In this document: piece after piece, positions 17,614-26,803 of the stretch | Layout of the letters: every line of letters starts with the position of its first letter | Position numbering within the stretch: position 1 is the first letter of the stretch | Source of the DNA: Antarcticibacterium flavum | GTDB taxonomy: Bacteria; Bacteroidota; Bacteroidia; Flavobacteriales; Flavobacteriaceae | NCBI RefSeq assembly: GCF_006159205.1 | Contig: NZ_CP040812.1 | Coordinates: 1,798,001-1,862,000, forward strand | Length of the DNA: 64,000 nt | Direction: 5' to 3' | Notes under the pieces: model-generated | Databases searched by the model: none | The model's input: only the letters and a program-made list of their open reading frames with translations | What the model was told of the DNA's origin: nothing | Position numbers and translations under genes: made by a program

Positions 17614-18177
17614 TCAATCCTGCACCTCAAACGGCAGTTCTATTTTAATCTTCTCCCACGCCAGGCTTATAACTCCCTCTTTGTCGGATTTCTTTTCTAT
17701 CTCATACCTCAGCTGCTCCTGAGTTTCACTAAGGGTATCCGGGGTCACTTCCATCCTAAGCACATCCTCCGCCTCATCATAATCATCCTTCCCGTGTTGT
17801 TCCCAGCGTGAATTGAAGATCACTTCCCAATTTTCTTTTCCCGGAATTACAAAGAAACCGTATTTACCAGCCGGAAGGGTTTCACCATTGATTAACAGAT
17901 CTTTGTCTGTCTCTATCCAGGTTGCATTATGGGCTCCTGCCTGCCACACCGTATTATATCCAACCAAGCCTCCAAAGATTATTCTATCCCTTACACTGGG
18001 TGCCGAATAATCTATGTGAATATGCGCACCTCCTATCACTTCCATTTCGCTTGTATGAGGACTCAGGGAGGCCGCTTTATTCTCATTTTGTACAGGGGTA
18101 TGATGGTGCTCCTCCTTCTTTTTATCTTCTCCACAGCTTATTAAGCTCAGGGCTGCTATAATCAATAATTTCTTCAT
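17614..18177 (-). CDS. DUF2911 lipoprotein
   Basis: A 187-residue lipoprotein; the signal ends at LSLISC (Cys 15) and is followed by a charged His-rich linker (KKKEEHHHTP). The DUF2911 domain begins near IDYSAPSVRDRIIFGGLVGYN and contains the conserved VWQAGAHNAT, LPAGKYGFFVIPG and WEVIFN segments. The family is common in Bacteroidota and has no established reaction that I know. It starts 9 bases after the CusB-like stop codon, so it is cotranscribed with the efflux genes. The His cluster suggests metal contact, but that is inference. Confidence 0.9.
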   Translation of the reverse strand: MKKLLIIAALSLISCGEDKKKEEHHHTPVQNENKAASLSPHTSEMEVIGGAHIHIDYSAPSVRDRIIFGGLVGYNTVWQAGAHNATWIETDKDLLINGETLPAGKYGFFVIPGKENWEVIFNSRWEQHGKDDYDEAEDVLRMEVTPDTLSETQEQLRYEIEKKSDKEGVISLAWEKIKIELPFEVQD

Positions 18178-18186
18178 CTTTACTTC

Positions 18187-19944
18187 TTAATTTATGGTTT
18201 CTATTACCTCCCCACAGGTAAGCATGGAACTACCAAAATATGGATTTCTAATCTCGTTGGACCTGCTTAGCCAGTTCGCTCCCCTATCGCTGTTGGCCAT
18301 AGGACATCGCTGTACATATAACCCATCCCCCGAAAGCTGAAAGGTTTTCACTAAACCAATTGTGGTGGTGGATAATTCAATAAAATGTTCCCTTTGAGCT
18401 TCGATGTTACCTGCACCGATAATCTTCTTTACAGCTGTTGTCATCTCCTTATGAAAACTATCATAGATTTTCTTTTCCTCAGTACTTAATGATGGCAGTG
18501 TAAGAGTAGACAAGGATTTCTCCAGCTCTTTTGCCTTTTCTCCCGCCAGCGCCGAATTATCACTCACCAGGGCATCTTTTAATTCCAGGTATTTATTAAG
18601 GACCTTTCGTAATTCATTCTTCACCGGCTCTCCCACCTCAACTTCTACGTGATCTTCCATCACACGGGTGCCGTCCCCGTGATCATGTCCTGTGGACATT
18701 GGCGCCTGCTCCGGATTCATCATGCTGGCCCTGCCGGAAAGTTGAACCGCGGCGTCAATGGTAAAGGTTCCGTTAGTGACAATTTCCTCTCCCTCTTCAA
18801 GACCATCAAGAACTACATAGGAATTTCCAAGGGAATTCCCCAAGGTTACTTCTCTCATATTAAACACAGCTCTTCCATTTGCCTGTTCCTTAACATAGAC
18901 TACGGAACGTTTCCCGGTCCAGAGAACTGCCGAATTCGGAATGGTTAGTTGCTGCGGAGACTCAACTGTCCCTCCTGCTTCTACAATTCCTGTTGCGAAC
19001 ATTTCAGGTTTAAGCCTGCCAGCCTTATTCTCTACCTCAACCCTTGCGGTAGCCACCCTTGTTTGTCCGCCCAAAAGCGGATCTATAAAGCTTATCGATC
19101 CTTCAAAGGTTTCCCCGGGCAGGGAGTTGATCCTAAATTCGATCTCGTCTCCTTCCCTCACCGCGGCCAGATCGCTTTCATAGAGATCAAACAACACCCA
19201 TACCCTCGAAAGATCGGCTATTTGGTAAAGTGGCATTCCGCGTTCCACATAATCTCCCAGGTTCACCATTTTTTCTGTTACCACTCCTGCAACATCTGCA
19301 GTAATTGGAAAACGTTGTATAGGGGTGTTATTGGAGAGGATGCGGTCTATTTGCGCATCTCCAATCCTCCAGTTTCTCAATTTTTCCCTCGCGGCCTGGA
19401 ATAATTCCGGCTGACTTTCCCTTATCCGGGCTGCCTGCAGTAATTCTTCCTGGGCCGTGACCATTTCCGGCGAATATACAGTGGCCAGGGTTTGTCCCCG
19501 CTGCACCCTTTCTCCGGTAAAGTTGATATTCAGCCGTTCTATCCTTCCGGGGATATGAGTAGACTGGGAGTAGGAATTTCTTTCATCTATTTGCACTTTT
19601 CCGTTTAACCTTATCTCCCTGTTGGCACTTCTGCTTCCCACTATCATCGTTTCCACATTAGCAAGTCGCATTGCATTCTCGCTCATGCTATAACCGGTTG
19701 TGGCATCTCCCATTTCATCTGCTTCCAGGGGAATAAGATCCATCCCGCAAATTGGGCAATCCCCGGGTTCCTCCTGTCTTATCTGCGGGTGCATGGAGCA
19801 GGTCCATACCTGTTCCTGCCCGGCTGCTACATCACTATGCTCTGCGTGATCATCACTGTAGCCACCAAATATTACCCAGCCCAGGAAAATTCCCAGGACC
19901 AGGATCCCTACCCATTTTAAATATTTTTTGGTTTCTGTTTTCAT
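18187..19944 (-). CDS. CusB-like RND adaptor with HMBD and DUF3347 domains
   Basis: A 585-residue periplasmic adaptor that links the RND pump to the outer-membrane channel. It has one N-terminal membrane anchor (YLKWVGILVLGIFLGWVIF), then a heavy-metal-binding motif CSMHPQI...CPICGMDLIP (Cys 49, 63, 66). The membrane-fusion core follows, with GRIERLNINFTGERVQRGQ and the lipoyl-like/beta-barrel part around FPITADVAGVVTEKMVNLGDYV. The C-terminal 130 residues are an added DUF3347 domain ending CPMANSD...WLSRSNEIRNPYFG...LTCG. It starts 2 bases after the CusC-like stop codon. The two added domains probably collect copper for the pump. Confidence 0.94.
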   Translation of the reverse strand: MKTETKKYLKWVGILVLGIFLGWVIFGGYSDDHAEHSDVAAGQEQVWTCSMHPQIRQEEPGDCPICGMDLIPLEADEMGDATTGYSMSENAMRLANVETMIVGSRSANREIRLNGKVQIDERNSYSQSTHIPGRIERLNINFTGERVQRGQTLATVYSPEMVTAQEELLQAARIRESQPELFQAAREKLRNWRIGDAQIDRILSNNTPIQRFPITADVAGVVTEKMVNLGDYVERGMPLYQIADLSRVWVLFDLYESDLAAVREGDEIEFRINSLPGETFEGSISFIDPLLGGQTRVATARVEVENKAGRLKPEMFATGIVEAGGTVESPQQLTIPNSAVLWTGKRSVVYVKEQANGRAVFNMREVTLGNSLGNSYVVLDGLEEGEEIVTNGTFTIDAAVQLSGRASMMNPEQAPMSTGHDHGDGTRVMEDHVEVEVGEPVKNELRKVLNKYLELKDALVSDNSALAGEKAKELEKSLSTLTLPSLSTEEKKIYDSFHKEMTTAVKKIIGAGNIEAQREHFIELSTTTIGLVKTFQLSGDGLYVQRCPMANSDRGANWLSRSNEIRNPYFGSSMLTCGEVIETIN

Positions 19945-19946
19945 AA

Positions 19947-21215
19947 TTACTCTGTTATTGAGAATAAATATTCTATTTCTGCCTGCGCAGTAAAGCCTTC
20001 CTTAATAGCCTCTATCCTTTGAGTTTCCAGGTTTAAAATATCCTGATTCATTTGCAGCACTTCTTCGTAATCCACCGTTGCATTACTAAAGGCCGAGATC
20101 AATAGCGTGTTTGCCTGAGCACTACTTTCCAATTGCCGTTCATACAGGTCTAAAAGCTTGTTCGCTCTTGATAACCGAAACTGAGCCCCGGATAATCTCC
20201 CCTGCAATTCGTTGATTGCTGCTTCCTGCTCATACTCCATGCCTTCAGCCATAAGTTCAGCTTCCCTTTTTGCTGCTTTTATCCTTTTTCTAAAAATGGG
20301 TAGCGTAACCGATACCATTGGCATAATCGCGTCCTGCCCGTTCATTGGAGGGTTGGCATCTGTTCTTTTGGAAATGATGGAATAATCTACTCCAAGCCCC
20401 ACCATGGGCATTCCTTCCTTATCTGCTATAACCTTTTCCATCTCATACGCCTGCTGTTGTTTTTCAAGTGCAGCTACGGTAGGATGATTGCCAAAAAGCA
20501 CCTCGTTCCTTCCGCCCACAACAGCTGCAGGGAAAGTAAGTGTATCTTCTACCTTCACAACTGCCCCCGGCTCCCGGGACAGCATTAGGTTCAACCGAAT
20601 AATTAGTGGCCGTCGCTGGTCTTCCATCAATTCAATTTCTGTTTTGGCAGCCTCTCTCTGTATGTCGGTTTTAACCACATTTACCATCGGAGAACTCCCA
20701 CTTTTGAACCGGCTAAGAGCAAGCTCCCTGTAAGAATCCAGGATCTCCAGGTTCTCTTTCCTGATCTTTATACTCTCCTCAAGGGCATAGAGCTCTGCAT
20801 AAACAGATTTTATTCCGAAGAAAACCTCATTTCGTGCATCCAGGTATTGCTGAAATCTCGCCTCTGCCCGCAATACCGCAGCATCTTCTTTTGCCTTTAG
20901 TGTTCCAAACCAGGGGAACATCTGCATAAAGGAAAACCTGGCTTCCTGTGCACCAAGACGGGTCTCTATCATCCTTCCAAAGGCGCTCATCGTGAGCGTG
21001 GGATCGGGAAGACTGGCAACCTGCGGCGCCTGCTGCATGGCTGCCTCGAACTGCGAGTAAGCCGATTTAACCTTCGGATTATTCTCTGCCGCCATTTGAA
21101 GGTAGTTCTCAAGGGTTTGGGAATAGGAGAACATACTACTAAGGAAGAATAATCCCCCCAACCCCCAAAGGGGGAGAATAGCTCCTATACCTTTTATAAT
21201 CTTATTTCTCATCAT
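19947..21215 (-). CDS. CusC/TolC-family outer-membrane channel
   Basis: A 422-residue outer-membrane efflux protein from the ATG at 21215 (a second ATG follows at 21212). Longer in-frame starts upstream lie inside cusA and lack a signal peptide; from 21215 the protein opens with basic residues and a hydrophobic signal ending SMFSYSQ. The body is long alpha-helical with the TolC-family pattern (NNPKVKSAYSQFEAAMQQAPQ, SLPDPTLTMSAFG, VTLPIFRKRI). It overlaps the cusA stop codon by 14 bases and is followed by cusB after 2 bases. A C/G-rich palindrome is embedded in the signal-peptide coding region. Confidence 0.93.
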   Translation of the reverse strand: MMRNKIIKGIGAILPLWGLGGLFFLSSMFSYSQTLENYLQMAAENNPKVKSAYSQFEAAMQQAPQVASLPDPTLTMSAFGRMIETRLGAQEARFSFMQMFPWFGTLKAKEDAAVLRAEARFQQYLDARNEVFFGIKSVYAELYALEESIKIRKENLEILDSYRELALSRFKSGSSPMVNVVKTDIQREAAKTEIELMEDQRRPLIIRLNLMLSREPGAVVKVEDTLTFPAAVVGGRNEVLFGNHPTVAALEKQQQAYEMEKVIADKEGMPMVGLGVDYSIISKRTDANPPMNGQDAIMPMVSVTLPIFRKRIKAAKREAELMAEGMEYEQEAAINELQGRLSGAQFRLSRANKLLDLYERQLESSAQANTLLISAFSNATVDYEEVLQMNQDILNLETQRIEAIKEGFTAQAEIEYLFSITE

Positions 21216-24200
21216 CAAATTTTTTGGAGTTATTAACCTGAAGGTTAGTCTCTCCCGCTTGTGGGGAGTTGGTGCGCGAAACAACTGTTTCTCTCCAGTA
21301 GGCTTGTAAAATTGGAACTACGAAAATGGTCATGATCTGAATGATCATTCCTCCAACTATTGGTATCGCCATAGGCACCATGATATCTGCTCCCTTACCC
21401 CTGGAGGTAAGTACAGGAAAGAGGGCGATTATCGTCACCGCGGTGGTCATCATCGCAGGACGCACTCTTTTAAGACCGGCTTCCATTACTGCTGCCCGAA
21501 CTTCGGGTACCGTTTGCGGATCCCTTTTCTCAAACACCTGGTGGATATAAGTTCCCATAAGTACCCCATCATCTGTCGCAATCCCGAACAAAGCGATGAA
21601 ACCTACCCATACCGCGACACTAAGGTTAATATTCCCCATTTGGAACAGATCCCTCATATTCATTCCTGAAATTGAGAAATCCATAAACCAGGGTTGCCCG
21701 TAGAGCCAGATCATAATGAATCCGCCGGCAAAGGCTACAAACACCCCTGAGAAGTGAATGGTAGAAGCAATAATGGTCTTGAACTGAAAGTACAACAGCA
21801 GGAAAATAATGATCAAACTTATAGGTATAACTATGGACAGCCTTTTTACCGCCCGTACCTGGTTCTCATAGTTTCCACTGAACTTATAGCTTACTCCAGC
21901 GGGAACACTCAATTCGCCGCTGTCAATTTTATCCTGTAAATATTGTTGCGCATCGTTGACTACATTCACCTCAGCAAAATCTTCCATTTTATCGAACAAC
22001 ACATAACCTACCAAAAAGGTATCCTCACTTTTGATCATTTGCGGACCGCGCACATAGGTGATTTTTGCAAGTTCCCCCAGCGGGATCTGCGGACCGGAAG
22101 GAGTGGGAACAAGGATCCTTTTTATACTTTCAGGATCATCCCTTAACTCCCGCGGATACCGTACTCTCACCGGGAAACGCTCCCGGCCTTCTACGGTGCT
22201 GGTGATCTCCATTCCACCCACCGCGGTTTCCAGGGTTTGCTGCACGTTTTCTATACTGAGTCCATATCTCGCTATGGCATTTCGATCAATATCTATTTCC
22301 AAATAGGGCTTCCCAACGATCCTGTCGGCAAACACTGCCCCGGCCTTGACCGATGGCACCTCCTTAAGAAGCCCCTCCAGTTGTATCCCGAATTCCTGAA
22401 TTGTCTCCAGATCGGGTCCGTACACCTTAATTCCCATTGGTGCCCGCATTCCGGTTTGCAGCATCACCAGTCTTGTTTCTATAGGCTGAAGTTTTGGAGC
22501 TGAAGTCACCCCCGGTAGCCTTGTCCTTTGCACGATCTCATCCCAGATATCATCCGGACTATTGATATGATCTCTCCAGTTTCTGAAATATCTTCCGTCT
22601 TTGTCCTCTATAAGTTCTTCCCTGCTCACACCTCGTTCCACTGCAACAGAATGCTCCAAAGTATCCCCCGATTTTAGGATAAACCTGCGATCGCGATCGA
22701 CTTTGAAAGACACCGGTCTTCCGGCATCTGATAATATGTATTCAGATTTATAATTGATCACATTCTCATACATAGAAATGGGAGCGGGATCCAGTGCGCT
22801 TTCAATCCTTCCCATTTTTCCAACCGCGATCTCCACTTCAGGGATTGCAGTTACCGCGATATCCAGTTGCCGCAGGGTTTGCTGGGAGGCTTCTATTCCC
22901 GCATGTGGCATGGCCGTGGGCATCAAAAGGAAACTACCCTCATTAAGTGTGGGCATAAATTCTTTTCCCACTCCCGGGAAGGTGTGAGCCATCCCGCTCC
23001 AGACTTTGGTAGTTCGAACGTTTACCCCCACTTTATCAAAACCATTGGCCACAAATCCGAAGATATTAGGAAAACCGAGCCATATTATAGCTCCAAAAAG
23101 AATGGTGATAAGCGGCACCAATAGGAAAGTTCCCTTGTTCTCCAGGCACCAGCTAAGAATTGGCTTGTAATACCTTACTATACCCAGGAGAACCAAAAGA
23201 GTAATTGCCAGCAGGACAATCACAAAAAGGTAATTCTCAACCAATGAGTTATGGTACCCTAATGGCAACCACTCCTGGGTAAGGAAAAATAAAGTCGTTG
23301 CCAGGATAATAAACAACGTGATCTTATTGGAGTATCTTCCCAGGAAGTCGGGATTACGGTCTTCCAGTAACCTTACAATCCCAATTATCACAAGTGCAAG
23401 AGGCAACCAGAACCAGAAATAAATGGCGAGGAAAAGCCCCAGCACAATAAGAGCGATATTCCAAATCCTTACTGCCTTCTCCTTATGTAATCTTAAATTA
23501 AATGCATAATAAGAAAGCATCGGAAGGATAAGGATACCTAAAAAGAAGGAAGCTGCCAACGCAAAGGTCTTGGTAAAAGCCAGCGGCCTGAACAATTTTC
23601 CTTCAGCATTTTCCATAAAGAATACCGGCAGGAAACTCACGATCGTAGTGGCAAGTGCCGTAGTCACTGCAGGAGCTACTTCGATGGTGGCTTTATTTAT
23701 AACCTCCAGTAACCGGGCACCACTAGCCCCATGGTTCTTCTTCATCTCGAGGTGCCTTATGGTATTCTCGACGAACACAATTCCAACATCCACCATCACC
23801 CCAATGGCGATCGCTATCCCGGAAAGTGCAACCACATTGGCGTCCACCCCAAAATAACGCATGACTATAAAAGTCATTAGCACCGCTACAGGGAGCAAAC
23901 TGGAAATAAGCAGGGAGGCCCGTAGATTGAGCACGAGCACTATGATCACCAAAATACTGATAAGGATCTCGTGGGAAAGAGCTTCCTCCAGGGTGCCAAT
24001 TGTTTCCTGTATAAGTTGCGTCCTGTCATAGAACGGGACAATGGTAAGTTTACTTATAGTGCCATCTGCCAGGGTTTTTTGAGGAAGACCGGCAGAGATC
24101 TCCTGTATTTTTGCCTTGGTATTTTCAATGACCTCCAGCGGGTTCGACCCATACCTGGCAACCACTACCCCTCCAACAACCTCTGCCCCGCCTTTGTCCA

Positions 24201-25077
24201 GCACTCCTCTTCGCTCTTCCGGACCAAGGCTAACCCTGCCCAGGTCACGTACCAGAACTGGGGTGTTGTCATTGACGGTGACAACCGTATTTTCTATATC
24301 CTCAATCGATTTAATATATCCAAGGCCGCGTACCATGTACTCCACCTTATTTATCTCAAGAGTCTTAGCGCCAATATCCCTGTTGGAATTCTGCACCGCC
24401 ATCATCACCATATCAATTCCTACACCGTATGCACGCAAGGCATCCGGGTCCACATCTATTTGATATTCCTGCACAAAGCCGCCAACAGAGGCTACCTCAG
24501 AGACTCCGGAGGCTCCGCTTAACCCCAACTTCACATAATAATCCTGTATACGCCGCAGCTCATGCAGGTCCCAGCCACCGGTTACATTCCCATCGGGATC
24601 ACGGCCTTCCAGGGTGTACCAGTACACCTGTCCCAGGGCAGTAGCATCTGGCCCCAGCGCGGGCTGCACCCCGTCCGGCAGGAGGCCGCCGGGCAGGGAA
24701 TTTAGTTTTTCAAGTACCCGGGAACGGGACCAATAGAATTCTACCCCTTCCTCAAAAATGATATAAATACTGGAGAAACCGAACATGGAAGTACTCCGTA
24801 TTGATTTTACCCCGCTTATCCCCAAAAGGGAAGATGTAAGCGGATACGTGATCTGGTCCTCAATATCCTGCGGGGAACGCCCGGGCCAGTCGGTAAAAAC
24901 TATTTGCTGATTCTCACCAATATCAGGAATGGCATCAACGGGAACAGAATCTTTTGGCAGAAAACCTGTATCCCAGTCAAAGGGAGCGGTAACCATTCCC
25001 CAGCCTATAAAGGCAGCCAATAATAGAATGGTGACCAGCCTGTTGTAGAGGAAATATTTAATTACTTTATTAAACAT
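21202..25077 (-). CDS. cusA: CusA-like heavy-metal RND efflux pump
   Basis: A 1291-residue inner-membrane, proton-driven pump that expels copper or silver through the adaptor and TolC-like channel. Recognised features are the N-terminal helix, the porter segment QIVFTDWPGRSPQDIEDQ, TM4 with the proton-relay Asp in GIAIAIGVMVDVGIVFVEN, the HME-RND sequence GRIESALDPAP, and the Met-rich MLQTGMRAPMGIKV in the binding cleft. It is about 250 residues longer than E. coli CusA. The extra length is mostly added hydrophobic helices in the middle (around WLPLALVIIGIVRLLEDRNPD) and a longer porter loop. First gene of cusA-cusC-cusB-DUF2911. Confidence 0.95.
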   Translation of the reverse strand: MFNKVIKYFLYNRLVTILLLAAFIGWGMVTAPFDWDTGFLPKDSVPVDAIPDIGENQQIVFTDWPGRSPQDIEDQITYPLTSSLLGISGVKSIRSTSMFGFSSIYIIFEEGVEFYWSRSRVLEKLNSLPGGLLPDGVQPALGPDATALGQVYWYTLEGRDPDGNVTGGWDLHELRRIQDYYVKLGLSGASGVSEVASVGGFVQEYQIDVDPDALRAYGVGIDMVMMAVQNSNRDIGAKTLEINKVEYMVRGLGYIKSIEDIENTVVTVNDNTPVLVRDLGRVSLGPEERRGVLDKGGAEVVGGVVVARYGSNPLEVIENTKAKIQEISAGLPQKTLADGTISKLTIVPFYDRTQLIQETIGTLEEALSHEILISILVIIVLVLNLRASLLISSLLPVAVLMTFIVMRYFGVDANVVALSGIAIAIGVMVDVGIVFVENTIRHLEMKKNHGASGARLLEVINKATIEVAPAVTTALATTIVSFLPVFFMENAEGKLFRPLAFTKTFALAASFFLGILILPMLSYYAFNLRLHKEKAVRIWNIALIVLGLFLAIYFWFWLPLALVIIGIVRLLEDRNPDFLGRYSNKITLFIILATTLFFLTQEWLPLGYHNSLVENYLFVIVLLAITLLVLLGIVRYYKPILSWCLENKGTFLLVPLITILFGAIIWLGFPNIFGFVANGFDKVGVNVRTTKVWSGMAHTFPGVGKEFMPTLNEGSFLLMPTAMPHAGIEASQQTLRQLDIAVTAIPEVEIAVGKMGRIESALDPAPISMYENVINYKSEYILSDAGRPVSFKVDRDRRFILKSGDTLEHSVAVERGVSREELIEDKDGRYFRNWRDHINSPDDIWDEIVQRTRLPGVTSAPKLQPIETRLVMLQTGMRAPMGIKVYGPDLETIQEFGIQLEGLLKEVPSVKAGAVFADRIVGKPYLEIDIDRNAIARYGLSIENVQQTLETAVGGMEITSTVEGRERFPVRVRYPRELRDDPESIKRILVPTPSGPQIPLGELAKITYVRGPQMIKSEDTFLVGYVLFDKMEDFAEVNVVNDAQQYLQDKIDSGELSVPAGVSYKFSGNYENQVRAVKRLSIVIPISLIIIFLLLYFQFKTIIASTIHFSGVFVAFAGGFIMIWLYGQPWFMDFSISGMNMRDLFQMGNINLSVAVWVGFIALFGIATDDGVLMGTYIHQVFEKRDPQTVPEVRAAVMEAGLKRVRPAMMTTAVTIIALFPVLTSRGKGADIMVPMAIPIVGGMIIQIMTIFVVPILQAYWRETVVSRTNSPQAGETNLQVNNSKKFDDEK

Positions 25078-25207
25078 GTACTTGATTTAAATAATTTTTT
25101 CTAGTCTTGCTGAAGGCTTGAAATTCGGCACAACGCATAAACAAAACAGTCCCATCTGCTTACTCATATCAAAATGAAAGTGCAGATAACCTGAAAAATT
25201 ATTTAAA

Positions 25208-25612
25208 TCAAATTAAAAAGACCTGGTCCAGCAACTGTATGTCTGTGACCAGCAAGGGTGGGGAATAATCTCTATAAGGTTCTGTTGCCTGTGGAACACC
25301 TTCAAAGAGATTTATATAAGAATAAGTAAATGATGCGAGGAAAACCTGTTGCTGCAGGTCCAGTTTCTCAAAATTAACCTTGAGTTCATCCTGTCCTTCA
25401 ACAGCGATCTGTTCATTGGTACAGCAGGAATCTTCAGTTAAACCTTCAATCCCGGAATGCATCGCCATCCCGCAGGTTTCAGCTTTTGAGAAAACGGCCT
25501 TGTCTACTAAAATGCTTCCGCAGTAATGCATATCCACCACAAAAGAGAAGGTGGACAACAGCACTAAAAATGCCATCGAAGAAGCAATTATTTTATGAAA
25601 AGGCTTTTCCAT
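25208..25612 (-). CDS. HYC_CC_PP-family protein
   Basis: A 134-residue exported protein from the ATG at 25612. A start 39 bases further upstream would put a cysteine-containing peptide before the signal sequence and would lie upstream of the best promoter box. The signal is FHKIIASSMAFLVLLSTFSF. The family motifs are present in order: DMHYCG (HYC), DSCCTNE (CC) and DYSPPLL (PP). Family members occur beside metal-efflux genes in Bacteroidota; the cysteines and histidine suggest metal binding. It lies 130 bases upstream of cusA in the same direction. Confidence 0.88.
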   Translation of the reverse strand: MEKPFHKIIASSMAFLVLLSTFSFVVDMHYCGSILVDKAVFSKAETCGMAMHSGIEGLTEDSCCTNEQIAVEGQDELKVNFEKLDLQQQVFLASFTYSYINLFEGVPQATEPYRDYSPPLLVTDIQLLDQVFLI

Positions 25613-25618
25613 ACGGCA

Positions 25619-25652
25619 CAAAGATATACAATTTTTCAATTGGTGCTGCAAA
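25619..25652 (-). promoter_or_regulatory. Candidate promoter for the HYC_CC_PP gene
   Basis: On the minus strand, TATCTTTG (25626-25619) matches the -7 consensus TAnnTTTG. TTTG (25652-25649) lies 22 bases upstream of it. Transcription would begin almost at the ATG at 25612, implying a very short leader or leaderless message. Confidence 0.45.
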
Positions 25653-25725
25653 ATGTGAAAGTTGGAGCTTTCAGAAGCTATGAAAAACTACATTCCAAAT
25701 ATCTCTGTAACAGTGTTTTCAATAT

Positions 25726-26178
25726 TTACAGCTGCTTCTTTCTCCTTTCCAGCAACCTGTAATAATAAAAAGCCGGCAATAGAATGATGATGAAAACGGG
25801 ATGAATCAAAAACCTGCGCACGTAAAACAACGCAAGAAAATTCTCATTTTCTATTGTAAAGACCAAAAACATGAAAACCGGGAAACAGAGAAAAAACAGC
25901 AGGGAATACAGGAGCACAGAAAATTTAAGGATATTTCGGTCAAAGAAAGCAATGTAGATGATCCCTAGTGAGATAAGTGAATTGAGAAAATAGCGAAAAA
26001 CTACATTCAGCAATAATCTTGTAGTTTCAAAATTAGGCACACCCCCATTGAGATAATCTGAGTAAAAGAAATGTATTAGAGGATCATAAAATAACTTATG
26101 TTCAAAATAACGTATCAGGACCAACAACCCCACCAGCAGGGAGATCCCGGCAACCCTATATCTTGTTTTTACCGTCAT
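25726..26178 (-). CDS. Exosortase F-associated membrane protein
   Basis: A 150-residue hydrophobic protein with about four transmembrane helices (VAGISLLVGLLVLIRYF, YFLNSLISLGIIYIAFF, FSVLLYSLLFFLCFPVFMFLVF, FIIILLPAFYYY). The FYDPL-HFFYSDY and FVRRFLIHPVF-like segments are those of the protein that accompanies XrtF in flavobacteria. It starts inside the last 23 bases of xrtF, so the two are translationally coupled. Function is not established; it may assist substrate handling by the exosortase. Confidence 0.88.
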   Translation of the reverse strand: MTVKTRYRVAGISLLVGLLVLIRYFEHKLFYDPLIHFFYSDYLNGGVPNFETTRLLLNVVFRYFLNSLISLGIIYIAFFDRNILKFSVLLYSLLFFLCFPVFMFLVFTIENENFLALFYVRRFLIHPVFIIILLPAFYYYRLLERRKKQL

Positions 26179-26719
26179 CGCTACCAGTTTTAGAAAATAT
26201 TCGCACCCATATGATCCAGAGGATAAAGACAGTCCCGTAAATTACCAGCGGAAAAGCTATGCTATGTAGGAATTCGGCATATTGGGGATATTCATAAATC
26301 CCGATGGTGAGCAGCGCAATACGCACGATGTTCATAGCATAAATGATCACTGCCCCTGCCAGGATAAAAAGCAAGGTGGTTTTCACCCTTGAAAAAAACG
26401 CAAGCACAAAGGAAGTGAAGAGAATGACAATACTTATGGAATTACAACCTTCCACAACCCTGGCAAGAAAAACATCATTGATAAAAAGTTTCATGGAAGG
26501 CTCCTCACCATGCGGCAAAATATGAGCGCTATAGCCTATTGCTTTGATCACCGCCTCGCTTTGTACAGAGACCAGATGCGTGAAAAAATCGGGGTAATAG
26601 CGGGAGCCGTCAGAAAGATCCAGGTATACATTATAGATCATAGAAAACACCAGGTAACTTCCAAGGAAGGTAAGGATGAAGATTACCACAGATCTATATT
26701 TCTTAAATAACTGAAGCAA
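26156..26719 (-). CDS. xrtF: Exosortase family protein XrtF
   Basis: A 187-residue integral membrane protein of the exosortase/archaeosortase family, thought to cut C-terminal sorting signals of exported proteins. The likely catalytic triad is visible: Cys 92 in VEGCNSISI, Arg 133 in NIVRIALL and His 152 in EFLHSIAFPL, each at the edge of a predicted helix. It overlaps its partner gene by 23 bases and is divergent from the GAF gene. No protein with an obvious sorting tail is encoded in this window, so its substrates lie elsewhere. Confidence 0.92.
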   Translation of the reverse strand: MLQLFKKYRSVVIFILTFLGSYLVFSMIYNVYLDLSDGSRYYPDFFTHLVSVQSEAVIKAIGYSAHILPHGEEPSMKLFINDVFLARVVEGCNSISIVILFTSFVLAFFSRVKTTLLFILAGAVIIYAMNIVRIALLTIGIYEYPQYAEFLHSIAFPLVIYGTVFILWIIWVRIFSKTGSDDGKNKI

Positions 26720-26778
26720 CGGGGGCCGGTTTTATCAAATTTATGGAAAATTGCAACCTCCCAAACCTATTAATTAAA

Positions 26779-26786
26779 TACTTTTG
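26779..26786 (+). promoter_or_regulatory. -7 promoter box of the GAF gene
   Basis: TACTTTTG is an exact TAnnTTTG match 17 bases before the ATG. No convincing -33 element is seen at the usual distance. Confidence 0.45.
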
Positions 26787-26803
26787 CGAAAAATAAACTT
26801 GTT

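Noticed and set aside
21216..21284. Longer CusC start inside cusA
   Set aside because: It would place a charged peptide before the signal sequence; the ATG at 21215 gives a normal signal peptide and a short operon overlap.
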